Shown: positions 1-6,028 of the stretch, piece after piece
Layout of the letters: each line of letters begins with the position of its first letter
How positions within the stretch are numbered: position 1 is the first letter of the stretch
Position numbers and translations under genes: made by a program
Origin: Bifidobacterium breve
GTDB taxonomy: Bacteria > Actinomycetota > Acidimicrobiia > Acidimicrobiales > Ilumatobacteraceae
Assembly (NCBI GenBank): GCA_945889575.1
Contig: CAMDBY010000015.1
Location: 1-15,386 of the forward strand
DNA length: 15,386 nt
Direction of reading: 5' to 3'
The notes under the pieces: model-generated
Databases searched by the model: none
What the model was told of the DNA's origin: nothing
Seen by the model: the letters and a program-made list of their open reading frames with translations, nothing else

Positions 1-123
1 GGCGAAGGTGTTGTCATTGAGATCAAAGGCACTGGCGACAAGACAGAAGTCACCGTCCGGTTCCGCGATAAGGGCACCAAACACTTGGCTCTGGCATGGG
101 CGCCGTTGACAAAACTTTCGTGA
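1..123 (+). CDS. pcrA: ATP-dependent DNA helicase PcrA/UvrD, C-terminal end (partial)
   Basis: Frame 1 is open from the window edge to a TGA at 121-123 and encodes the last 40 residues of a protein. The peptide has the pattern GEGVV, then a basic/acidic beta-rich stretch ending in VRFRDKGTKHLALAWAPL. This matches the small C-terminal Tudor-like domain of PcrA/UvrD superfamily 1 helicases, which in that family helps contact RNA polymerase; the enzyme itself unwinds DNA in repair. The helicase core lies outside the window, so its ATPase motifs cannot be checked. The position upstream of sucCD fits the actinobacterial uvrD1-sucC-sucD neighbourhood. The identification rests on a short tail plus synteny. 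Confidence 0.8.
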   Translation, partial: GEGVVIEIKGTGDKTEVTVRFRDKGTKHLALAWAPLTKLS

Positions 124-162
124 AGTTCTTTTCAGAGCGCCGTGAGTAGTAGAAATAGTGGC

Positions 163-591
163 ATGAAGGCAGCAATCCTTATCGAAAGTTTCACTGGCAA
201 CACGTGGAAGGCGGGCGAGCTCATCGCGGCCAATCTGCAACAAGAGAACTGGTCAATTACCGGTATCTCTTCAATGAAAGATCCGAATCACGCATCAATT
301 CAAGATGCTGACACGGTCATCGTGGGTACGTGGGTGCATGGACTTTTTGTGGTTGGTCAAGCGCCATGGGCAATTGATCGTTTGCGTCACCTTCCTGCAA
401 TGGCTGGAAAGCAAGCAGTTGCATTTTGCACGTACGCCCTGAATCCCGGAAAATCTCTTGATGTCATGACGCGCGAGTTGCAAATGCGTGGCGCAGATGT
501 TGTCGGTGGTCTTGCGCTTCAACGTGGCCATTTGGCCGAACACGCTGAAGAATTTGCTATTCGCCTCGTTGATTCGGTTCCCGCTAGATAA
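163..591 (+). CDS. Small flavodoxin-fold protein
   Basis: A 142-residue protein that begins with a hydrophobic first strand followed directly by SFTGNT (residues 9-14), the phosphate-binding loop of flavodoxins (T/S-x-T-G-x-T). A second strand-loop, VIVGTWVHGLFVVGQAP (about 59-75), and a third, AVAFCTYALNPG (about 88-99), sit where flavodoxins bracket the isoalloxazine ring. The length fits a short-chain flavodoxin domain, so FMN binding and an electron-transfer or quinone/oxidative-stress role are likely; the partner is unknown. I chose the ATG at 163 because it puts the first strand at the N-terminus as in the family. A GTG at 142 would add seven polar residues, and neither start has a clear ribosome binding site. 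The gene lies 39 bp after pcrA and its stop touches the stop of the opposite-strand gene. Confidence 0.75.
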   Translation: MKAAILIESFTGNTWKAGELIAANLQQENWSITGISSMKDPNHASIQDADTVIVGTWVHGLFVVGQAPWAIDRLRHLPAMAGKQAVAFCTYALNPGKSLDVMTRELQMRGADVVGGLALQRGHLAEHAEEFAIRLVDSVPAR

Positions 592-1095
592 TTACGGAAC
601 TGTGGTGGCGCTTGCCGTCAACCCACGCAAATCGATGTAGAGAGTCTTTTTGTTCTCAACAATGGGCCGCACTTCAGACGGCGCCATTAGTTGCGACACC
701 TGAATGGTTCGTTTTTCGCAATCAGTGAACGTGCGACTGCCTTGAACATGTGTGACAAGGCAACTCGCATCACGGTCGGCAGGGAAGCCGTAATACACCT
801 GCCAGCCAGTGGCCGGATCTGAACCCTCATGGTCAAGGACGATTGATCGCACACCGTCAGGGCTCTGTAAGTCGGGTAAAAGTAATGGACCATCGGCCGC
901 AATGGCTTTTGCCATGGCGGCAACTTTGCCCACTTCAAAGACTCTGTTCCCAATTTCTGAGCCTGGTTCAGCCCGATTGTTGATGGCAGTGGCAATTAGC
1001 CATAAACCTGCAAAGAACAGGGCGAAAAATGCGATGCCTCCGAGAACGGGCACAACTGCACGAGCAAGGGGACTGCGAAGACGGGGAAATGCCAT
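592..1095 (-). CDS. Hypothetical membrane-anchored protein, possible degenerate Rieske-type fold
   Basis: A 167-residue protein with a short basic N-terminus, one strong membrane segment (about residues 13-38) and a soluble C-terminal part of about 125 residues, which the positive-inside rule would place outside the membrane. The soluble part contains phrases such as ADGPLLLPDLQ, GWQVYYGFP and a pair of cysteines (Cys112, Cys126). The order of strands faintly recalls a Rieske domain, but the CxH...CxxH cluster ligands are absent, so no iron-sulphur cluster is claimed. The two cysteines could form a disulphide. I do not recognise the family. The ATG at 1095 follows a -10-like CAGAAT by six bases. 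It is convergent with the flavodoxin-fold gene (no gap) and divergent from the cobalamin-binding gene (57 bp). Confidence 0.65.
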   Translation of the reverse strand: MAFPRLRSPLARAVVPVLGGIAFFALFFAGLWLIATAINNRAEPGSEIGNRVFEVGKVAAMAKAIAADGPLLLPDLQSPDGVRSIVLDHEGSDPATGWQVYYGFPADRDASCLVTHVQGSRTFTDCEKRTIQVSQLMAPSEVRPIVENKKTLYIDLRGLTASATTVP

Positions 1096-1112
1096 GTCCC
1101 TATTCTGGCGGG

Positions 1113-1152
1113 TTGGTACAGAAACCCTCGTACGGCGTAGGGTTTACCTTCT
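1113..1152 (+). promoter_or_regulatory. Candidate promoter of the cobalamin-binding/sucCD/purH operon
   Basis: TTGGTA at 1113-1118 and TAGGGT at 1138-1143 are separated by 19 bases, and the GTG start lies nine bases after the second hexamer. This fits a sigma-70-type promoter with a very short or absent leader. The 57-bp gap between the divergent genes is the only space upstream of the operon. On the minus strand, CAGAAT (1102-1107) sits six bases before the ATG of the opposing gene, so the two promoters would overlap. Assigned by eye only. Confidence 0.35.
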
Positions 1153-1554
1153 GTGAAGCGCCCGTATCGAGTAGTTGTTGCCAAGCCAGGCTTAGATGGT
1201 CATGACCGAGGAGCAAAGGTAATTACTCGTGCTCTTCGCGACCACGGGTTTGAGGTCATCTACACCGGACTGCACCAGACGCCAGAGCAAATTGCAGAAA
1301 CTGCAATGCAAGAAGATGCTGACGCCGTGGGGCTGTCGCTTTTGTCAGGTGCCCACCTCACACTCTTTCCGCGCACCGTTGAAGAACTAAAGAATCGCGA
1401 CTTGGCCGACATTCTTATCTTCGGTGGTGGCGTTATCCCCGATGCTGATGCGCGCGCATTACGCGAGCAAGGCGTTGGAAATATTTTTGGCCCTGGTTCA
1501 TCACTCAAAGTGATTTGTCAATGGCTTGAAGAAGAACTCGACAATAGGGAGTAA
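1153..1554 (+). CDS. Free-standing cobalamin-binding domain of methylmalonyl-CoA mutase type
   Basis: A 133-residue protein made of a single B12-binding domain. It opens with a beta strand and AKPGLDGHDRG, which contains the DxHxxG motif (Asp15, His17, Gly20) whose histidine replaces dimethylbenzimidazole as lower cobalt ligand in base-off mutases. It continues with SLLSGAH (about 62-68) and FGGGVIPD (about 90-97), the other two cofactor-contacting loops. The length equals that of the small subunit in organisms where the acyl-CoA mutase is split; the large TIM-barrel subunit is not in the window. It starts at GTG 1153 and ends 3 bp before sucC. In that setting methylmalonyl-CoA mutase, which makes succinyl-CoA from propionate-derived carbon, is the best guess. 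Isobutyryl- or ethylmalonyl-type mutases use the same module and cannot be excluded. Confidence 0.88.
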   Translation: MKRPYRVVVAKPGLDGHDRGAKVITRALRDHGFEVIYTGLHQTPEQIAETAMQEDADAVGLSLLSGAHLTLFPRTVEELKNRDLADILIFGGGVIPDADARALREQGVGNIFGPGSSLKVICQWLEEELDNRE

Positions 1555-1557
1555 CTC

Positions 1558-2703
1558 ATGGACCTTTTCGAATATCAAGGCAAGCAGTATTTTGCGCGCT
1601 ACGACATTCCGGTTTCGAAAGGTGACGTTGCTGTCACTGTTGACCAAGCCATTGCTGCTGCAGATGCGGCTGGATACCCAGTCGTCGTAAAAGCCCAGGT
1701 ACAAGTTGGCGGTCGCGGTAAAGCAGGCGGCATCAAGTTGGCAAATAATGCAGATGAAGTTCGTACGCATGCCGGAAACATCTTGGGCATGGACATCAAG
1801 GGCCACGTTGTGAAGCGTGTGTGGGTGGAGAATGCTTCAGATATCGCAGAGGAGTATTACGCATCGTTCACTCTTGATCGTGGTGCAAAGAAGCACCTTC
1901 TTATGCTGAGCCGCGAAGGCGGAGTAGAAATTGAAGAAGTAGCAGAGAAGAACCCTGCAGCAATTCTGATGTTGCACATTGACCCAGTCGATGGTCTACC
2001 TGCCGCAGCTGCAAAAAAGGCGGCTGTTGATGCGAAAATTCCTGAAGCAGCACAACAAGGTGTCGCGGACATTTTGGTGAAGCTATATCGTTGCTTCGTT
2101 GAAGGCGATTGCGATCTCGCAGAAATCAACCCACTTATCTTGAAGCCAACAGGCGAAGTACACGCGCTCGACGCAAAAGTTAGTCTTGATGAGAACGCTG
2201 AATTCCGTCACCCTGAATGGGCCGAATTCCAAGCAACAGTTGAACTTGATGCTCGCGAACTTCTCGCACGTGAAAAAGGACTGCAATACATTGGTCTTGA
2301 CGGCTCCGTCGGCATTATCGCTAATGGCGCTGGTCTTGCAATGAGCACGCTCGACGTTGTGAATCAAGTGGGCGGCAGTGCTGCAAACTTCCTCGACATT
2401 GGTGGCGGCGCAAATGCCGACGTTATGGCCGGAGCACTTGAAGTAATTAACTCTGACAAGAACGTCAAGAGCATCTTCATCAACATCTTTGGTGGCATCA
2501 CTCGCGGTGACGAAGTGGCACAGGGAATTGTGGAAGCGCTTGGTCGTGTTGACCTTCGTGCACCAATTGTTATTCGCCTCGATGGAACAAATGCCGCAGA
2601 GGGCCGAGACATTCTGAAGAATGCCGGAATCCCCGAATCAAAACTCACCAGTAAGTCAACGATGCTCGAAGCTGCTGAAGCAGCTGTGGCACTCGCGAAG
2701 TAA
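1558..2703 (+). CDS. sucC: Succinyl-CoA synthetase (ADP-forming) beta subunit
   Basis: A 381-residue protein that converts succinyl-CoA, nucleoside diphosphate and phosphate to succinate, NTP and CoA together with SucD, in the TCA cycle. The start MDLFEYQGKQ is typical of the family. The ATP-grasp domain carries KAQVQVGGRGKAGGIK (about 45-60) and the metal-site region AEINPL (about 195-200). The C-terminal CoA-ligase domain has NGAGLAMSTLD, NFLDIGGGA and NIFGGITRGD. The length is normal. The ribosome binding site AGGGAG (1546-1551) is six bases before the ATG and overlaps the end of the upstream cobalamin-domain gene, which indicates a shared transcript and coupled translation. Placing a mutase subunit directly upstream suggests that propionate-derived succinyl-CoA flows to this enzyme. 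Nucleotide specificity (ATP or GTP) cannot be read with certainty. Confidence 0.97.
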   Translation: MDLFEYQGKQYFARYDIPVSKGDVAVTVDQAIAAADAAGYPVVVKAQVQVGGRGKAGGIKLANNADEVRTHAGNILGMDIKGHVVKRVWVENASDIAEEYYASFTLDRGAKKHLLMLSREGGVEIEEVAEKNPAAILMLHIDPVDGLPAAAAKKAAVDAKIPEAAQQGVADILVKLYRCFVEGDCDLAEINPLILKPTGEVHALDAKVSLDENAEFRHPEWAEFQATVELDARELLAREKGLQYIGLDGSVGIIANGAGLAMSTLDVVNQVGGSAANFLDIGGGANADVMAGALEVINSDKNVKSIFINIFGGITRGDEVAQGIVEALGRVDLRAPIVIRLDGTNAAEGRDILKNAGIPESKLTSKSTMLEAAEAAVALAK

Positions 2704-2714
2704 GGACCCCCGTC

Positions 2715-3626
2715 ATGGCAATTTTCGTCGATCAAAACACCAAAGTTATTGTGCAGGGCCTCACAGGCGGCCAAGGCAAATATCACGGACTGCGTAACAA
2801 GGCATACGGCACACAAATCGTTGCCGGTGTTACACCAGGCAAGGGCGGCACAGATGTTGAAGGCATTCCTGTCTACAACAGCGTTGCTGAAGCAGTGAAA
2901 GCAACTGGCGCAACAGCATCATTCGTCACTGTTCCACCAAAGGCTGCTTCTGCTGCAATTCTTGAAGCTGCTGGTGCAGGCATCACTTTCATCGTGTGCA
3001 TCACTGAAGGAATTCCTGCTCAAGACGAAGCTCGTACCTACAACACTTTGGTTCGTGATTTTCCAAAAGTTCGTTTGCTCGGGCCGAACTGCCCAGGCAT
3101 CATCAGCCCAGGAAAATGCAACATCGGAATTACCGCTGGTGAAATTGCGCAACTGCCCTCAGCTAAGGGTCCGAACGTTGGCATCGTGTCACGTTCAGGA
3201 ACTCTTACGTACCAGGCGCTGTATGAATTGAAGCAACTCGGTATTGGTGTATCTACATGCGTTGGTATCGGCGGCGACCCAGTTCCCGGAACATCATTTA
3301 TTGATTGCTTGCGTGAATTCCAAGCAGATCCAGAAACACACGCCATCATCATGATCGGTGAAATTGGCGGTTCAGCTGAAGAAGAAGCAGCAGAGTTCAT
3401 CAAGGCCAATGTGACTAAGCCAATGTCTGCGTATATTGCAGGCGTTACTGCTCCTGCCGGAAAGAAGATGGGCCACGCAGGCGCCATCGTTTCTGGCGGC
3501 AAGGGAACAGCTCAGGGCAAGATGGATGCACTCCGTGCTGCCGGCGTATTGGTTGGACATAACCCAACAGAAGCCGGCTCTCTCATGGCCGGCATTGTGG
3601 CCGGCATTGTGGCTGGGTTGAGCTAA
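2715..3626 (+). CDS. sucD: Succinyl-CoA synthetase alpha subunit
   Basis: A 303-residue partner of SucC. The N-terminal CoA-binding Rossmann domain shows VIVQGLTGGQGKYH (about 11-24) and ITEGIPAQD. The second domain has SRSGTLTYQA (about 159-168) and the phosphohistidine loop GHAGAIVSGGKG with active-site His254, which is transiently phosphorylated. AAGGA at 2702-2706 overlaps the sucC stop and lies nine bases before the ATG. The gene is 11 bp behind sucC and its TAA touches the GTG of purH. The C-terminus MAGIVAGIVAGLS is unusual: a 12-base unit is present twice exactly, plus a diverged third copy (3587-3622), where SucD proteins usually end in a helix with no such repeat. The catalytic part is intact, so the repeat probably does not impair function. 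Confidence 0.97.
   Translation: MAIFVDQNTKVIVQGLTGGQGKYHGLRNKAYGTQIVAGVTPGKGGTDVEGIPVYNSVAEAVKATGATASFVTVPPKAASAAILEAAGAGITFIVCITEGIPAQDEARTYNTLVRDFPKVRLLGPNCPGIISPGKCNIGITAGEIAQLPSAKGPNVGIVSRSGTLTYQALYELKQLGIGVSTCVGIGGDPVPGTSFIDCLREFQADPETHAIIMIGEIGGSAEEEAAEFIKANVTKPMSAYIAGVTAPAGKKMGHAGAIVSGGKGTAQGKMDALRAAGVLVGHNPTEAGSLMAGIVAGIVAGLS
3587..3622 (+). repeat. Tandem 12-base repeat at the 3' end of sucD
   Basis: Two identical copies of a 12-base unit beginning GGCCGGCATT (3587-3598 and 3599-3610) are followed by a third, diverged copy (3611-3622). They encode the AGIV-AGIV-AGLS tail of SucD. This looks like a local slippage duplication that kept the frame. Confidence 0.7.
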
Positions 3627-5135
3627 GTGCCACGCGCACTACTTTCCGTTTACGACAAAACGGGCATCGTCGAATTTGCGACGTCGCTACATGAACTCGG
3701 TTGGTCGTTACTCTCTAGTGGCGGAACAGCCGCTGCTATTTCTGCGGCCGGTATTCCCGTAACAGATGTTGCAGAGATTACGGGGCTAGCGCCAATTCTC
3801 GATCACCGCGTGGTGACCCTTCACCCGAAGATTCATGGCGGGATTCTCGCTGATCGCTCGAATCCGGAGCATGTTGCTGAAATGGAAAAGAATGGCATCG
3901 AAGGGATTGACCTCGTTGTTGTCAACTTGTATCCGTTTTCGTCAAAGCCCGGAATTGAACTCATTGACATCGGTGGACCAGCAATGGTGCGCGCAGCCGC
4001 AAAGAATTTTGCTCATGTAGGTGTTGTTGTAGATACTGCTGATTACAGCGATGTTCTCGAAATGATCAGTGGCGATTTTTTCAATGTTGCTGCCCGTCGT
4101 CGTTTAGCGCAGAAAGCTTTTCGAATTACTAGTGCATACGACGCATCAATTTCTTCATGGCTTGCTGACGAAACAAGTGATCGTGAAGATGCAACTGTGC
4201 CGCCGATTCTTACTTTGGTTGCAGAACGCGCCGAAGTTTTGCGTTACGGAGAAAATCCTCATCAAACAGGAGCGCGGTATCGCCTTCCTGGTGTTGAGAG
4301 CTGGTGGGATTCCGCAACTCAACTCAATGGCAAGGAAATGTCATACCTGAACGTTCTTGATACAGAAGCCGCGTGGCAATTAGTCAGCCGCTTCGACCGT
4401 CCAGCCGCAGTAGTAGTGAAACATGCCAACCCATGTGGTGTTGCGCTTGCCCCAACAATTTTTGAGGCGTATTCACATGCACACGGTGCAGACCCCATTA
4501 GTGCATTCGGCGGAATCATTGCCGTCAATGGCGAAGTCAACGGCGAAACTGCAACAGAGATCAGTAAGACCTTTACAGAAGTTGTTATAGCTCCGTCGTT
4601 TACATCAGATGCGCTTGAAATTTTGTGTGCGAAACCATCGCTGCGGGTATTCGAAGCAGTGGCACCTTTTGGTTCGATGGCTATCAACGTTCGTTCAATT
4701 GACGGCGGTCTCCTTGTGCAGTCAGTCGACGAAGTTGATGAACCACTCGATGACTTCACAGTGGTAACTGAACGTGCGCCGAGCGCCGATGAGTGGTCAA
4801 GTTTGTTGTTGGCATGGCAAACAGTTGCAGCCACATGGAGCAATGCCATTGTGCTTGCACATGGCGACACTGTTGTTGGCATTGGCGGGGGACAGCCAAA
4901 CCGCATTGATGCAGCACGGTTAGCAATTGGGCGCGCCGGTGACCTTGCTGTAGGTTCGGTCGCAGCGAGCGATGCTTTTTTCCCATTTGGCGATACGGTT
5001 TCAGAGTTGGCTGCCGCTGGTGTCACTGCAATTTTCCAACCCGGTGGCAGTGTGCGAGACGAAGAATCCATCACGGCGGCCAACACTTATGGCATTGCCA
5101 TGGTGTTCACCGGATCACGCCACTTCCGTCACTAG
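3627..5135 (+). CDS. purH: Bifunctional AICAR transformylase / IMP cyclohydrolase
   Basis: A 502-residue enzyme for the last two steps of de novo IMP synthesis: it formylates AICAR with 10-formyl-tetrahydrofolate, then closes the ring. The N-terminal cyclohydrolase domain (MGS fold, about 1-145) has SVYDKTG, SSGGTAAA and the DHRVVTLHPKIHGG segment. The transformylase domain carries YGENPHQ, KHANPCGVA with the catalytic Lys265-His266 pair, DPISAFGG and GGQPNRIDA near the C-terminus. The length is close to the usual 510-530. The start is a GTG directly after the sucD stop, with no obvious separate ribosome binding site, so translation by reinitiation after sucD is likely. purN, which often sits between sucD and purH in actinobacteria, is absent here. 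Confidence 0.97.
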   Translation: MPRALLSVYDKTGIVEFATSLHELGWSLLSSGGTAAAISAAGIPVTDVAEITGLAPILDHRVVTLHPKIHGGILADRSNPEHVAEMEKNGIEGIDLVVVNLYPFSSKPGIELIDIGGPAMVRAAAKNFAHVGVVVDTADYSDVLEMISGDFFNVAARRRLAQKAFRITSAYDASISSWLADETSDREDATVPPILTLVAERAEVLRYGENPHQTGARYRLPGVESWWDSATQLNGKEMSYLNVLDTEAAWQLVSRFDRPAAVVVKHANPCGVALAPTIFEAYSHAHGADPISAFGGIIAVNGEVNGETATEISKTFTEVVIAPSFTSDALEILCAKPSLRVFEAVAPFGSMAINVRSIDGGLLVQSVDEVDEPLDDFTVVTERAPSADEWSSLLLAWQTVAATWSNAIVLAHGDTVVGIGGGQPNRIDAARLAIGRAGDLAVGSVAASDAFFPFGDTVSELAAAGVTAIFQPGGSVRDEESITAANTYGIAMVFTGSRHFRH

Positions 5136-5143
5136 GCAAGTCG

Positions 5144-5155
5144 TAGACTAAATAA
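5144..5155 (+). promoter_or_regulatory. Candidate leaderless -10 element of metF
   Basis: TAGACT (5144-5149) fits the TAnnnT core of actinobacterial -10 elements and is followed by exactly six bases before the ATG at 5156. That places the predicted transcript start on the start codon. No ribosome binding site is present in the 20-bp gap after purH. No convincing -35 hexamer is visible, since that stretch lies inside the end of purH. Confidence 0.45.
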
Positions 5156-6016
5156 ATGGCACGTATTGGTGACCTCCTTGCGGCGGGACGAACATTCTCT
5201 TTTGAATTTTCGCCTCCCAAAACAACTGCTGGTTCAATGTCTCTTGGTCGCACAATCGCCGAACTTGAATCCCTGAGCCCGTCATTTGTGTCATGTACAT
5301 ACGGTGCTGGTGGATCCACCCGGGAGAACACTCGTGACACCGTGTTGTGGATTGAACGCGAAACAAACATTCCTGCAATGGCGCATCTCACATGCGTTGG
5401 TCATACCCGTAATGAGATCGAAGACATCATTGCTACGTATACGGCAGCCGGAATTCAAAACGTCCTAGCCCTTGCAGGTGACCCTCCGAAAGATCCTGTC
5501 GACGCGCGACCAAGCGATTACATGTACGCAACTGACTTAGTTGAGCACCTGCGTGAGATTGCTGATCTATCAATCGGTGTTGCTGCTCATCCTGAAGGAC
5601 ACCCACGTTCACCAGATCTTGCAACTGACCGCCGCCTCCTTGCGGAAAAACTTCGCGTGGTCGACTTCGCTACCACTCAGTTCTTCTTTGACGTTGATCA
5701 TTACCTGTCGTTGGTTAACGACTTGGCAGACCTCGGAGTCACTAAACCCGTTGTGCCCGGAATTATGCCGTGCACTAATATCGCCCAGGTTGAGCGGATG
5801 GCTGAATTGTCAGGTGCAGCATTCCCCGGATGGCTGCGTGAACGTCTTGAGTCAGGAACATCGCCAGAAGATGTTCGTCGAATCGGAGTGGAAGCCGCAA
5901 CGGAATTGTGCTCGCAATTATTGGCTGCAGGTGCACCCGGACTTCATTTTTATACGCTGAATAAATCAACCGCTACACGGGAGATCTACGCCCAACTGGG
6001 ACTTCCGGTCGCATGA
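5156..6016 (+). CDS. metF: 5,10-methylenetetrahydrofolate reductase
   Basis: A 286-residue FAD-dependent TIM-barrel enzyme that reduces methylene-THF to methyl-THF, the methyl donor for methionine synthase. FSFEFSPPKT (14-23) carries the catalytic glutamate (Glu17). LALAGDPP (about 104-111) holds the Asp109 that tunes the flavin. TQFFFD and PGIMP are the later family signatures. The length matches bacterial MetF proteins. The ATG at 5156 has no Shine-Dalgarno sequence but sits six bases after a -10-like TAGACT, so leaderless expression is plausible. It follows purH by 20 bp, and both enzymes draw on the same folate one-carbon pool. The acyltransferase gene begins 12 bp after its stop. Confidence 0.95.
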   Translation: MARIGDLLAAGRTFSFEFSPPKTTAGSMSLGRTIAELESLSPSFVSCTYGAGGSTRENTRDTVLWIERETNIPAMAHLTCVGHTRNEIEDIIATYTAAGIQNVLALAGDPPKDPVDARPSDYMYATDLVEHLREIADLSIGVAAHPEGHPRSPDLATDRRLLAEKLRVVDFATTQFFFDVDHYLSLVNDLADLGVTKPVVPGIMPCTNIAQVERMAELSGAAFPGWLRERLESGTSPEDVRRIGVEAATELCSQLLAAGAPGLHFYTLNKSTATREIYAQLGLPVA

Positions 6017-6028
6017 CCCGTTTCATCC

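Noticed and set aside
4319..5086. 255-codon open frame on the minus strand
   Set aside because: It is antisense to purH, low in complexity and rich in Ser/Thr/Ala, as expected from codon bias on the opposite strand; purH itself is fully supported.
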